Assembly (NCBI GenBank): GCA_905181865.1 | Contig: CAJIZG010000005.1 | Coordinates: forward strand, 62,001-126,000 | From: Urechidicola croceus | GTDB lineage: Bacteria > Bacteroidota > Bacteroidia > Flavobacteriales > Flavobacteriaceae | Length of the DNA stretch: 64,000 nucleotides | Direction: 5' to 3' | In this document: positions 38,517-47,960 of the stretch, piece by piece | Layout: the number at the start of each line of letters is the position of its first letter | Position numbering within the stretch: position 1 is the first letter of the stretch | Notes under the pieces: model-generated | Told to the model about the DNA's origin: nothing | What the model saw: the letters and a program-made list of their open reading frames with translations, nothing else | The model's database searches: none | Position numbers and translations under genes: made by a program

Positions 38517-39608
38517 CTGGAAAACACACCAACATACCGTAAAATCATTCATGTTGATATGGATGCATTCTATGCTTCTGTAGAGCAACTAGATAATCCA
38601 GCGTTAAAAGGAAAGCCAGTTGCTGTTGGCGGACGAGAGGAACGCGGAGTAGTTTTGGCAGCGAGTTATGAAGCGCGAAAATTTGGAGTTCGTTCTGCAA
38701 TGAGCGGAATAATAGCTAGAAAAAATTGTCTCCAGTTGATTTTTGTACCACCACGGTTTGATCGATATAAAGAAGTGTCAAAATTGATTCGCTCTGTATT
38801 TTTTGAGTATACCGATTTAGTTGAACCCCTTTCTTTAGACGAGGCTTATCTGGATGTTACCCAAAATAAAAAGGGAAACCCTTCTGCTTCTTTAATAGCG
38901 AAAGAAATAAGAGAAAAAATTTTTAATAAAACGGGATTACGAGCCTCTGCAGGAATTTCTTATAATAAGTTTATTGCTAAAATTGCCTCTGACATAAATA
39001 AACCCAACGGACAAAAAACGATTCCGCCAGAAGAAGCTTTGGTGTTTTTGGAACAATTACCAATCAATAAGTTTTATGGAGTAGGGAAGGTTACTACCAC
39101 AAAAATGTACAATATTGGAATTTTTACGGGAAAGAATTTAAAAGAAAAATCGGAAGAATTCTTACTTGAACATTTTAAGAAATCGGGAACTTATTATTAT
39201 CAAATAGTTCGTGGAGTTCATAACGGAAAGGTGATTCCGAATCGAATTCCGAAATCGATTGCTGCAGAACATACATTTAGAAATAATTTGACCTCAGAGG
39301 TATTTATGCTTGAGAAATTGGCTAAAATAGCAGATGAACTAGAGCAAAGATTGGTTCAATCAAAATTAGCAGGAAAAACGGTAACGTTGAAAATAAAGTA
39401 TAGTGATTTTACACAGCAAACCAGAAGTAGGACATTGCCATTTTTTGTGAAAGATAAAAGTGTGTTATTAGAAACAGTGAAGGAATTGCTATATCAAGAT
39501 AGAATGAAAAATTCAGTACGATTGTTAGGGATATCGGTGACGAACTTGAATGTAAATTCAAAGAAGAAAGAAGCGGTATTAGATATTCAACTAAAATTAG
39601 AATTTTAA
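38517..39608 (+). CDS. dinB: DNA polymerase IV
   Basis: This Y-family polymerase has IIHVDMDAFYASVEQ, the second metal site SLDEAYLDV, the SAGISYNKFIAKIASD motif and little-finger domain strands. It carries out error-prone translesion synthesis. The first ATG (38559) lies after the catalytic Asp of HVDMD, so it cannot be the real start. The frame is open back to 38490 without ATG, GTG or TTG. CTG at 38517 would give LENTPTYRKIIHVDMDAFY. I use it as the best guess; ATC/ATT at 38544/38547 are alternatives. Confidence 0.85.
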   Translation: MENTPTYRKIIHVDMDAFYASVEQLDNPALKGKPVAVGGREERGVVLAASYEARKFGVRSAMSGIIARKNCLQLIFVPPRFDRYKEVSKLIRSVFFEYTDLVEPLSLDEAYLDVTQNKKGNPSASLIAKEIREKIFNKTGLRASAGISYNKFIAKIASDINKPNGQKTIPPEEALVFLEQLPINKFYGVGKVTTTKMYNIGIFTGKNLKEKSEEFLLEHFKKSGTYYYQIVRGVHNGKVIPNRIPKSIAAEHTFRNNLTSEVFMLEKLAKIADELEQRLVQSKLAGKTVTLKIKYSDFTQQTRSRTLPFFVKDKSVLLETVKELLYQDRMKNSVRLLGISVTNLNVNSKKKEAVLDIQLKLEF

Positions 39609-39640
39609 TGTCACCAGTATGAAAGTAAAAGTCTAAGTAA

Positions 39641-40090
39641 ATGGATCTCAAACAAGAATTATATAAAGTGTGCAAGGCATTCGTTCAAAACAAATTTGAA
39701 ACGATTGAACAAACGATTCAATCTAATAAAAATGCGTTAAATTCTGAAACGAAAAGCAGCGCTGGAGACAAACACGAAACGGGTAGAGCAATGTTACAAC
39801 TGGAAATGGAAAAGGCTGGGCAACAATTAAAAGAAGTTCAAGAAATGCAATTACAATTGCATAAAATTAAGTTAGAATCAAATACAACGATTGTTCATAT
39901 GGGAAGTATTGTAAGAACGAACTCGGCAACTTATTTTATCGCTATTAGTAAAGGGCAAATAAAATTTAATAACGAACAGTATTTTGCAATATCGAGCCAA
40001 TCACCAATCGGTCAACTATTACTTGGAAAACGAGTAAATGATGAAACAGTATTTAGGAATCAGAAAATTAGAATAATAGAGATTCTATAA
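39641..40090 (+). CDS. GreA/GreB-like protein
   Basis: This 149-residue protein has an N-terminal coiled coil (residues 1-75, with SAGDKHETGRAMLQLEMEKA) and a C-terminal beta domain (IVHMGSIVRTNSATYFIAIS, SPIGQLLLGKRV). This two-part plan is that of Gre transcript-cleavage factors, which relieve arrested RNA polymerase. It follows dinB by 32 bases. Its 3' end overlaps the convergent ABC gene by six bases. It has been called 3-oxoacyl-ACP synthase in some annotations, which the sequence does not support. Confidence 0.75.
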   Translation: MDLKQELYKVCKAFVQNKFETIEQTIQSNKNALNSETKSSAGDKHETGRAMLQLEMEKAGQQLKEVQEMQLQLHKIKLESNTTIVHMGSIVRTNSATYFIAISKGQIKFNNEQYFAISSQSPIGQLLLGKRVNDETVFRNQKIRIIEIL

Positions 40091-41008
40091 ATTGTTTTTG
40101 ACAACAGATAAGCAAATAATTTGATCTTTATCTATGGAATGTGAATGTTCTAAGAACACGGTGTTATCTTGATATTTTGCTTCAATCAAATAAAAATTAC
40201 CTTTATAATAAGATTGAATTACAGTTGCTTGTAAAGTTGATTTTTCAGCGACTTTTAGTTGGTTAGCATAGATAATTCCATATTTTTCCAATTCATTAAA
40301 TTCGCCAAAAAAAGATGCTACTAAACGATTTTTCGGATCATTATAGAGAACGTTGGGTGTATCGTTTACCATTATTTTGGCATTATCTAGGACAATCATG
40401 GTATCGGCATACCCTAAGACGTCTTCACTGTGATGCGTAGCTACAATACACGCAATATTTTTTTCTTTTAAATATCGAAATAAACTGCGTCTTAAGGACT
40501 GTTTTTTAAAATTATCAATATGGCTGAAAGGTTCATCCATCAAAATAATTTTAGGTTGTTTAGCAATAGCTCTTGCTAAGGCAACACGTTGTTTTTGTCC
40601 GCCACTTAGGTATTTTACTTTGACTTTTGAGAACGCTGTAAGTTCAACTATGTGCAATAATTCAGCAATGCGATCCTTTTTTAAATTGGGAGCAGTATTT
40701 GACAAGTACTTCCCTACATTTTCAGCAACAGACGTATAGGGCATTAAATCAAATTCTTGGGTTACTGACTTCATAAAATCATATCCGATAATTAAATTAT
40801 GCTCAGGCCCTAATATTTCTGTTTCCTTCCAATAAATATGCCCTTGGTTTAAATTATGTTCCCCATAAATAAGTTTGAGAAGTGTGCTTTTTCCCGAGCC
40901 ACTTTCTCCGATTACAGATAGGTGTTCTCCAGGCCGTACCGAGAAGGAAATATCTTTTAAAACAGGTGTTGTTTCGTAAGAAAATGATATGTTTTTTACT
41001 TGAAGCAT
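40085..41008 (-). CDS. ABC transporter ATP-binding protein
   Basis: This 307-residue ATPase has Walker A GESGSGKST at residues 34-42, signature YLSGGQKQRVALARAI, Walker B IILMDEPF and an H-loop in VATHHSEDV. A C-terminal extension of about 80 residues could be a regulatory domain, as in polyamine or molybdate-type importers. No permease gene is adjacent, so the substrate is unknown. The frame is open to 41035, but ATG 41008 gives the family start MLQVKNISF. Confidence 0.9.
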   Translation of the reverse strand: MLQVKNISFSYETTPVLKDISFSVRPGEHLSVIGESGSGKSTLLKLIYGEHNLNQGHIYWKETEILGPEHNLIIGYDFMKSVTQEFDLMPYTSVAENVGKYLSNTAPNLKKDRIAELLHIVELTAFSKVKVKYLSGGQKQRVALARAIAKQPKIILMDEPFSHIDNFKKQSLRRSLFRYLKEKNIACIVATHHSEDVLGYADTMIVLDNAKIMVNDTPNVLYNDPKNRLVASFFGEFNELEKYGIIYANQLKVAEKSTLQATVIQSYYKGNFYLIEAKYQDNTVFLEHSHSIDKDQIICLSVVKNNL

Positions 41009-41064
41009 GGTGTAAAAATAGTATAAAAAAGACACCTAGTTGGACATAGCTTTTAGAATTATCT

Positions 41065-43221
41065 TTATCCTTTAATTTTTTCTTTAGGAGTGCTTGGTAA
41101 TTCTTCAAAACCCATATTACTCAGAGTAAAACTGAAAACATCAACATACTGTTCAATTATTTTAGAAACAGGTGTTCCTGCTCCATGGCCGGCATCCGTT
41201 TCAATTCTGATTAAAGCTGGATTACTACCCGATTGTTTAGCCTGTAATTCTGCCGCAAATTTAAAACTATGAGCAGGAACCACACGGTCATCATGATCTC
41301 CAGTGGTAATCAATGTAGCAGGGTATTGAACACCTTCTTTTACATTATGAAGAGGGGAGTACCCTTTTAGATATTCAAACATTTCTTTACTTTCTTCAGC
41401 AGTGCCATAATCATAAGCCCAACCGGCTCCAGCCGTAAAGGTGTGATAACGTAACATGTCTAAAACTCCAACAGCTGGCAATGCTACTTTCATCAAACCT
41501 GGACGTTGTGTCATGGTTGCACCTACTAATAAACCGCCATTAGAACCACCTCGAATGGCTAGAAAATCACTGGAAGTATATTTTTCTGATATTAGAAATT
41601 CTCCTGCTGCAATAAAATCGTCGAATACATTTTGTTTTTGTTGTTTTGTTCCGGCGTCATGCCATTTTTTACCATATTCTCCGCCACCTCGTAAATTTGG
41701 AACGGCATAGATTCCTCCCATTTCCATCCAAACCGCGTTGGAAATGCTAAAACTTGGATTTAGACTAATATTAAAACCTCCGTAACCATAAAGAATAGTA
41801 GGGTTTTTCCCATTTAGTTTTAAACCTTTTTTATAAGAAATAATCATAGGAACTTTGGTGCCGTCTTTAGAGGTATAAAAGACTTGTTTACTTTCGTAGT
41901 CTTCACTTTTAAAATCTATGGACGGTTGCCAATATAGTTCCGATACACCAGTGTCAACATTAAATTTATAAATATTTGAAGGTGTGCTGTAATTGGTAAA
42001 AGAATAATAATCTAGTTTAATTTCTTTTTTACCACCAAAACCACCAACGTTTCCGATACCTGGTAATTCAATATCACGAATAAACTTTCCGTTATAATCG
42101 TATTGTTTTACTTTAGAGATCGCATCAACCATATATTCGGTAAAGAAATAACCTCCACCAGTTGATGGAGACAAAACATGTGCTGTTTCTGGAATGAAAT
42201 CAACCCAATTTTCAGGAGTCGGATTTGAAGCATCTACAGTGACTATCTTTTTATTTGGAGCGTTTTGGTTAGTGACTAAATACAATTTAGAACCAACATT
42301 ATCTAGAATACCAGTATCACTATCGGTATGATTTAAAGCGGTTATAAAAGAGTTGTTCTTAGCAGATAAATCTTTGATGAATAATTTATTTCCCGAAGTA
42401 GATATGCGAGCAGATATGACCAAATATCGGTTATCTTCAGTTACACCAGCTGAAATATATCGATGCTTTTCTTTCTCAATACCACCATAGATCAAAGTGT
42501 CTTCTTTTTGCTTCGTGCCAATTTTGTGATAGTAAACTTTGTGTTGATCAGTTTTTGCTGATAACTCGCTGCCTTTTGGTTTGTCATAACTCGAATAGTA
42601 AAAACCTTCGTTTTTATACCAAGAGAGTCCGCTGAATTTTATATCAATTAAGGTGTCTTCAATTATTTTCTTCGATTCAACTTCCATGACCAAAACTTTT
42701 CTCCAATCAGATCCTCCTTCTGAAATTGAATAAGCGACGAATTTTCCATTTTTTGAAAAGGAGAGTCCAGAAAGAGAAGTTGTTCCATCATCGGAAAAAG
42801 TATTTGGGTCTAAAAAAACTTCAGGCTTTTCTTCATCCTTAAAACGGTATATGACATATTGGTTTTGAAGTCCGTCATTTTTGTATGAATAGTTGTAATC
42901 TCCTTCTTTAAAGGGTGCACCTATTTTTTCGTAATTCCATAAATTTTCCAGCCGTTGTTTTAACTTATTTCTATAGGGAATATTAGCTAAATAATCGAAG
43001 GATACTTTGTTTTGATTTACCACCCAATCTCCAGTTTCTTCAGAGAGATCATCTTCTAACCATCTATATGGGTCTTTAACTTTTGTTCCGAAATAATCGG
43101 TCACGGTATCAACTTTTTTTGTCTCGGGGTATTTCAATGTGATTATTTTTTTGTGAGTTTCTACAGAATTACATGATAGCACAAGAACGCCTAATAGGGT
43201 AATAGATACAATATTCGTCAT
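41065..43221 (-). CDS. Prolyl oligopeptidase (S9A), predicted lipoprotein
   Basis: This 718-residue serine peptidase has a lipoprotein signal ([17 protein letters not shown]). A beta-propeller starts with DPYRWLEDD, and the alpha/beta hydrolase domain contains [12 protein letters not shown] (nucleophile Ser), [15 protein letters not shown] (Asp) and [10 protein letters not shown] (His). It cleaves proline-containing peptides. The lipobox suggests a periplasmic or outer-membrane place. The frame is open to 43275; I chose 43221 for the signal peptide. Confidence 0.94.
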   Translation of the reverse strand: MTNIVSITLLGVLVLSCNSVETHKKIITLKYPETKKVDTVTDYFGTKVKDPYRWLEDDLSEETGDWVVNQNKVSFDYLANIPYRNKLKQRLENLWNYEKIGAPFKEGDYNYSYKNDGLQNQYVIYRFKDEEKPEVFLDPNTFSDDGTTSLSGLSFSKNGKFVAYSISEGGSDWRKVLVMEVESKKIIEDTLIDIKFSGLSWYKNEGFYYSSYDKPKGSELSAKTDQHKVYYHKIGTKQKEDTLIYGGIEKEKHRYISAGVTEDNRYLVISARISTSGNKLFIKDLSAKNNSFITALNHTDSDTGILDNVGSKLYLVTNQNAPNKKIVTVDASNPTPENWVDFIPETAHVLSPSTGGGYFFTEYMVDAISKVKQYDYNGKFIRDIELPGIGNVGGFGGKKEIKLDYYSFTNYSTPSNIYKFNVDTGVSELYWQPSIDFKSEDYESKQVFYTSKDGTKVPMIISYKKGLKLNGKNPTILYGYGGFNISLNPSFSISNAVWMEMGGIYAVPNLRGGGEYGKKWHDAGTKQQKQNVFDDFIAAGEFLISEKYTSSDFLAIRGGSNGGLLVGATMTQRPGLMKVALPAVGVLDMLRYHTFTAGAGWAYDYGTAEESKEMFEYLKGYSPLHNVKEGVQYPATLITTGDHDDRVVPAHSFKFAAELQAKQSGSNPALIRIETDAGHGAGTPVSKIIEQYVDVFSFTLSNMGFEELPSTPKEKIKG

Positions 43222-43316
43222 GCGAGTGAATTTTGTCCAAAAGTAAAGAAAATAGTATGATTTTATTTTTATCATAAGCGCTAATAGTTGTTACAGATTT
43301 ATATGTAAGTTCATTA

Positions 43317-43324
43317 TATCTTTG
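43317..43324 (+). promoter_or_regulatory. -7 element upstream of the thioredoxin gene
   Basis: TATCTTTG matches TAnnTTTG and lies 30 bases before ATG 43355. A -33 TTG at the normal spacing is not obvious. Confidence 0.4.
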
Positions 43325-43354
43325 CCGTCAAACAGGGTAATTAAAAATAAGGCA

Positions 43355-43714
43355 ATGACAGAACTTTTGACAGAACAAACATTTTTTGAAAAGGTATTTG
43401 ACTATAGTAAAAACAAAGATTGGAAATTTGAAGGAGACAAACCAGTAATCATTGATTTTTATGCAGATTGGTGTGGACCTTGTAAAATGGTTGCGCCTAT
43501 TTTGGAAGAACTAAGTAAAGACTATAAGGGCAAAGTTGATATCTATAAAGTAGATACAGAGGCAGAACAAGAATTGTCAGCTGCTTTTGCGATTAGAAGT
43601 ATTCCATCCATGTTATTTATTCCAATGAATGAACCACCACAAATGTCTCAAGGGGCGCTACCAAAGGTAGAATTAGAGCGTATAATCAAAGACGTTTTAG
43701 GAGTAGAAAAATAA
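43355..43714 (+). CDS. trxA: Thioredoxin
   Basis: This 119-residue thioredoxin has active site WCGPCK with Cys at residues 40 and 43, the preceding IIDFYAD strand, and a cis-Pro in RSIPSMLFIP. It reduces protein disulfides in the cytosol, since there is no signal peptide. The frame is open to 43322, but ATG 43355 fits the family. A weak, imperfect hairpin follows. It diverges from the prolyl oligopeptidase gene. Confidence 0.93.
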   Translation: MTELLTEQTFFEKVFDYSKNKDWKFEGDKPVIIDFYADWCGPCKMVAPILEELSKDYKGKVDIYKVDTEAEQELSAAFAIRSIPSMLFIPMNEPPQMSQGALPKVELERIIKDVLGVEK

Positions 43715-43930
43715 TTATATAAGTGCAAAACGCCCTCAAAATTCGAGTGTATTTTTTAGTTGTGCTTATCGGTTTATATAGGTAACATTATTAAATATTG
43801 TTGTGTTTGCTAAAATAAATGGTGAAATAATATATAGAATTCTGTTCGTTGAAGGTGTAAATTGTAATGAAGGAAACAGGACTGTTATTAATCTACTTGC
43901 GTACTTTAATATTACTGAATATAAACATAT

Positions 43931-43980
43931 AAAATCAGGAACTCCAAATAACAATTACGTATTTTGAAGTTCCTGATTTT
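43931..43980 (-). terminator. Long-loop hairpin downstream of the HU-like pseudogene
   Basis: AAAATCAGGAACT (43931-43943) and AGTTCCTGATTTT (43968-43980) form a perfect 13-bp stem with a 24-nt loop. It may be the terminator of the broken HU-like gene. Confidence 0.5.
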
Positions 43981-44061
43981 AAATGAAATAACAACTATTG
44001 ATTCACTCTTTAATAGTTTTGGTATTTCGACAAACATTTGTGGATAACCAATTGATTGACG

Positions 44062-44477
44062 ATGTGGAAGTTCGTCGGCTATTATTTTTAATTTTCTTTT
44101 AGATTTTTTAGTATTGTTTTTAATAGTTGAACCTGTTTGTGGATTTCTTCGTGCTCTTGTAGCTCTTTTTGCATCTGCTTTTGACAAACTAGCTTCACTT
44201 GTCTTTCCATTTTATATTTGAATCGGTTTCCAGTTTGTGGATTTCTACCAGTTCTGGTAGCGCTTTTAGAAATAAGTGGGTTTAATGCTTTTCCAGCATC
44301 AGCTTTTGATAAACTAGCGTCTTTTGCCATGGCGTCAATTAACTCACCTTTGTTCCTTTTTTGACTTTGGGGAAAGTCGGATGTGGCCATGTAAAAATCA
44401 TACCCCCTTTTAGAGGTTTGTGAAAAAGTAATTGATGTAATGAGTACCGCTGCGAATAATAATAATTTAGTTTTCAT
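44062..44477 (-). pseudogene. Broken signal-peptide-bearing HU-like DNA-binding protein gene
   Basis: The minus strand from 44477 encodes a signal peptide MKTKLLLFAAVLITSITFSQ, then NKGELIDAMAKDASLSKADA, the HU/IHF N-terminal helices. GKALNPLISK then joins directly to SATRTGRNPQTGN, so about 30 residues of the DNA-binding beta-arm region are missing. After this the frame shifts. In the other frame KTSEASLSKADAKRATRARR and NPQTGSTIKNNTKKSKRKLK follow, with a stop TAA just before. A longest single frame is 44088-44477. It appears inactive. Confidence 0.6.
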
Positions 44478-44640
44478 AATAGTTGTTTTATAATTTGTAA
44501 AATTTTGTTTCTATACTACTATATCAACATCAACTAAATTTTATTACCCTAAAATTTAATTTATCTGAAATTACAATTAGAATACCTGGTAGATTTTTCT
44601 AATTTTTTTACTAGCGTAATGCACGTCTAAAGTTAACAAA

Positions 44641-44685
44641 AAAAAAGGCTTTCTGAAAAGTAGATTTTTTTAGAAAGCCTTTTTT
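44641..44685. terminator. Terminator downstream of the Cys-rich protein gene
   Basis: AAAAAAGGCTTTCT (44641-44654) pairs with AGAAAGCCTTTTTT (44672-44685), a 14-bp stem with T-runs on both strands. It lies 119 bases after the stop of the minus-strand Cys-rich gene. Nothing else is seen in 44478-44803. Confidence 0.8.
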
Positions 44686-44803
44686 AATTATATCATTGTC
44701 AATTTATTTATAAAAAAATCCCATACCAAAAACAATGGTGTTGCGCATGCTTAGGCAACTATTTTATCAAATAAAAAACCGAACTGAAAATTCACAAGAG
44801 TCA

Positions 44804-45505
44804 TTAGATACCTGATTCATCCGGGACATTAAGTAAAGTCAACTCTGAACGTGAAGCACAAAGCATTGCAAAGCAAGAGCCCGTTGAACATCCACATTTT
44901 CTAATAGTTCCATCAGGACAAAGTCCACCTTCACATTTACTACCGCATACTGAAGAACTACATCCATCTATAGCGCCTGGTAACTCACCAACTCCACCCT
45001 CAGAGACATAATACCAAGTAGTGAAATAGTTATGCACAGAATCATCGTCAACCGTAGCAATAAACTCTTTAAAACTTATTCCAACAGGATGCTTTACCAG
45101 CAATAATGCGTAATATTTATTTGGTTTTAATTTTTGGGTTATTGTAAATGAATTAGTTCTCAAATTATTTTTGGTAATACCTTCTTTGCTATTTCTAAAA
45201 AGACTCTTAATTTTTGAGGGTTCATTTGTATTAATCGGTATTAACTTTAGAGAATACGTATAGTTTGATTGACTCGATTTTTTCCAAGAAATTTTATAAC
45301 CTTTTGAAATGACATTAAAAAACGCCCTTTCATTAATTTCTAAATTTATATTATCAAAATTAGTAGGTTTGTCAAGAGTTGTATTAAGGTCTATTTTACC
45401 TCCAGTAGTTTTATTACTCCTTGTGGTATTATGGTTTACTTTTGTTTGCGCTATAGCGCCAATAGTTATAAACGCGCATACTGTAAATAATAATAGTTTT
45501 TTCAT
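44804..45505 (-). CDS. Uncharacterised secreted protein with Cys-rich C-terminus
   Basis: This 233-residue protein has a signal peptide MKKLLLFTVCAFITIGAIAQ, a Thr/Asn/Lys-rich middle (residues 20-165) and a C-terminal block with eight Cys in about 35 residues. These include DGCSSSVCGSKCEGGLC and RKCGCSTGSCFAMLC. The dense cysteines suggest disulfides or metal binding outside the cytosol. I do not recognise the family. It stands alone with its own terminator. Confidence 0.65.
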   Translation of the reverse strand: MKKLLLFTVCAFITIGAIAQTKVNHNTTRSNKTTGGKIDLNTTLDKPTNFDNINLEINERAFFNVISKGYKISWKKSSQSNYTYSLKLIPINTNEPSKIKSLFRNSKEGITKNNLRTNSFTITQKLKPNKYYALLLVKHPVGISFKEFIATVDDDSVHNYFTTWYYVSEGGVGELPGAIDGCSSSVCGSKCEGGLCPDGTIRKCGCSTGSCFAMLCASRSELTLLNVPDESGI

Positions 45506-45784
45506 AGGGAATAAATTATGTAGTGTAATTTTTACAAGGATAGTGTTTTTTTTGGTTTAAAAAAAAGCTATTTGCATAAGCGTTTACTTTAACTCTGAAT
45601 ATATTATAAAGACACTCACATATTTTCTCAAATTAAATACAATTATTAGATCTGTTCGTATCACAATAGATTATATCGACTGGTAGGTCAATTTAACAGC
45701 ATCGAAACACAGAAACAAACCAAATTTAACTGCTTCCAGTATTCGTTTTTTATTCCGTACCTTTTCAGCCTTTAAGAAAGACAG

Positions 45785-47923
45785 ATGATGCATAAACTTT
45801 CAGATTGGTTACCAACAACAAACAAAGAAGTGAAAATTCGTGGTTGGGAAGAACTCGACGTTATTCTTTTTAGCGGAGATGCCTATGTAGATCATCCGTC
45901 TTTTGGACCTGCAGTAATTGGTCGAATTTTAGAAAGTTATGGATTAAGAGTAGCGATTGTTCCGCAACCAAGTGTGAATGATAATTTGCAGGATTTTGAA
46001 AAATTAGGGAAACCACGATTGTTTTTTGGAGTTACAGGTGGTTGTATGGATCCGATGGTTTCTAATTATACCGCGAGTAAAAAGCGAAGAGATAAAGATG
46101 CATATACTCCTAATGGAGATAAAGGGTTTAGACCTGATTATGCAACGTGTGTTTATTCAACTATTTTAAAGGATAAATTCCCAGATGTTCCAATTTTAAT
46201 TGGAGGTATTGAAGCTTCTCTGCGCAGAGTTACGCATTATGATTATTGGAGTGACGCCTTAAAACCATCGATTTTAGAAGATTCGAAAGCAGATATGTTG
46301 GTGTATGGAATGGGGGAGCAGCCCTTACGCGAAATTGTTGAATTGTTGCAAAAAGGGGTTCCTTTTAAAAGTATTAAAACAATTAAACAAACAGCAGTTT
46401 TCATAGATGAAAACGAAGAGATTCCAAAAAACAAGAATTGGGAAGATGTGGAAATTAATTCTCATGAAGCTTGTTTAAAGGACAAAAAAACATTTGCTTC
46501 AAACTTCAAAGTGATTGAGCAGGAGTCGAATAAATTATATGCCCGTCGTATTTTTCAGAAGATTGGAAAAAGACAATTGGTTATTAATCCTCCTTTTCCA
46601 ACAATGACGGAGGGTGAAATTGATGCTTCTTTTGAATTGCCCTATACAAGAATGCCACATCCGAAATACGATAAGCGAGGTCCAATTCCTGCTTATGAGA
46701 TGATCAAGTTTTCAATTAATATTCATCGGGGGTGTTTTGGGGGCTGTAGTTTTTGCACTATTTCGGCACATCAAGGAAAGTTTATTGCAAGTCGAAGTCA
46801 GGAGTCTATTCTAAAAGAAGTAGATACCGTAGCAAATATGCCTGATTTTAAAGGATATTTATCCGATATCGGCGGACCATCTGCCAATATGTATAAAATG
46901 AAGGGGAAGGTTCAGTCTATCTGTGATAAATGTGTGGCGCCTTCCTGTATTTCTCCTGTGATTTGTAGTAATTTGGATACGTCTCATAAGCCGTTAACCA
47001 AATTATATCAAGCTGTAGATAAGCATCCAAAAATTAAAAAATCATTTATTGGAAGTGGAATTAGACATGATATGTTGGTGCCAGAGTTCAATAAAAATGC
47101 AGATCCAAAAGAGTTAGACGACTATACTGAAGAGGTGATGACAAACCATGTCTCTGGAAGACTGAAAGTGGCACCTGAGCACACTTCAGATCCTGTTTTG
47201 AAGTTGATGCGAAAGCCTTCTTTTAAATATTTTCATATGTTTAAAGAGCGCTTTGACAGTATCAATATTAAGAAAAAATTAAACTTACAATTGATTCCAT
47301 ATTTTATATCGAATCATCCTGCTTGTGAAGTTGAGGATATGGCTAATTTGGCGGCAGAAACAAAAGATTTGGGCTTTCAGTTAGAGCAAGTGCAAGGATT
47401 TACGCCAACACCAATGACGGTTGCGACAGTGATTTATTATAGTGGATATCACCCATATACCATGAAACCAACAAGAACTCCGAAAACCAAAAAGGAAAAA
47501 GATGAGCAACATCGATTTTTCTTTTGGTATAAAAAAGAGAACAAGGGGTGGATAAAAAACACCTTAACCAAGTTGAATAGAAGTGATTTATTAAGCGTGT
47601 TACTTCCTGAAAATGATAAGTGGAAGAAAAATAAAACAGAAAAAGTAAAAAATACCTTTGACGATACGGTTACTGAGGTAAAAGTACCGAGACATAAGAA
47701 TACAGGAAAAGGAAAGAATTCTTTTGATAAAACCGTTACAGAAAAGAAAGAAGTTAGATGGAGGAGTACGGGAAAGGGAAAGAATTCTTTTGACAAAACC
47801 GTTACAGAAAAGAAAGAAGTTAGATGGAGGAGTACGGGAAAGGGAAAGAATTCTTTTGATAACACTGTTATAGAAAAGAAAGAACCGAGAAGGCAGAATA
47901 AATATAAGCGAAGAAGAAAATAA
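45785..47923 (+). CDS. YgiQ-family radical SAM protein
   Basis: This 712-residue protein has an N-terminal cobalamin-binding-like domain (WEELDVILFSGDAYVDHPSF). The radical SAM core carries HRGCFGGCSFCTISAHQGKF, whose CxxxCxxC binds a 4Fe-4S cluster, followed by LKVAPEHTSDPVLKLMRKPS. The YgiQ/UPF0313 family has no settled function. The last ~95 residues form four copies of a 22-residue Lys-rich repeat, beyond the conserved domain. Two start Met codons are adjacent. A perfect terminator follows. Confidence 0.9.
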   Translation: MMHKLSDWLPTTNKEVKIRGWEELDVILFSGDAYVDHPSFGPAVIGRILESYGLRVAIVPQPSVNDNLQDFEKLGKPRLFFGVTGGCMDPMVSNYTASKKRRDKDAYTPNGDKGFRPDYATCVYSTILKDKFPDVPILIGGIEASLRRVTHYDYWSDALKPSILEDSKADMLVYGMGEQPLREIVELLQKGVPFKSIKTIKQTAVFIDENEEIPKNKNWEDVEINSHEACLKDKKTFASNFKVIEQESNKLYARRIFQKIGKRQLVINPPFPTMTEGEIDASFELPYTRMPHPKYDKRGPIPAYEMIKFSINIHRGCFGGCSFCTISAHQGKFIASRSQESILKEVDTVANMPDFKGYLSDIGGPSANMYKMKGKVQSICDKCVAPSCISPVICSNLDTSHKPLTKLYQAVDKHPKIKKSFIGSGIRHDMLVPEFNKNADPKELDDYTEEVMTNHVSGRLKVAPEHTSDPVLKLMRKPSFKYFHMFKERFDSINIKKKLNLQLIPYFISNHPACEVEDMANLAAETKDLGFQLEQVQGFTPTPMTVATVIYYSGYHPYTMKPTRTPKTKKEKDEQHRFFFWYKKENKGWIKNTLTKLNRSDLLSVLLPENDKWKKNKTEKVKNTFDDTVTEVKVPRHKNTGKGKNSFDKTVTEKKEVRWRSTGKGKNSFDKTVTEKKEVRWRSTGKGKNSFDNTVIEKKEPRRQNKYKRRRK
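47635..47898 (+). repeat. 66-bp tandem repeat inside the YgiQ-type gene
   Basis: Four copies with 66-bp period encode TGKGKNSFDKTVTEKKEVRW-type units of 22 residues. The AGAATTCTTTTGA core recurs at 47715, 47781 and 47847; the diverged copy at 47649 has AATACCTTTGA. Copies 2 and 3 are nearly identical in DNA, showing recent duplication. Confidence 0.9.
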
Positions 47924-47953
47924 AAAAAACCCACTCAAATGAGTGGGTTTTTT
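47922..47953. terminator. Terminator between the YgiQ-type gene and asd
   Basis: AACCCACTC and GAGTGGGTT form a perfect stem with loop AAAT and long A and T flanks (47922-47953). It serves both convergent genes. Confidence 0.9.
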
Positions 47954-47960
47954 CGTCACA

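Noticed and set aside
47635-47898. Regularly spaced repeats that could suggest a CRISPR array
   Set aside because: The units are directly contiguous 66-bp repeats in frame with a coding sequence and without unique spacers.
47449-47934. Long open frames opposite the YgiQ-type gene tail
   Set aside because: They exist because the 66-bp repeat is open in several frames; composition is Phe/Leu/Ser-rich, with no start signal or family resemblance.
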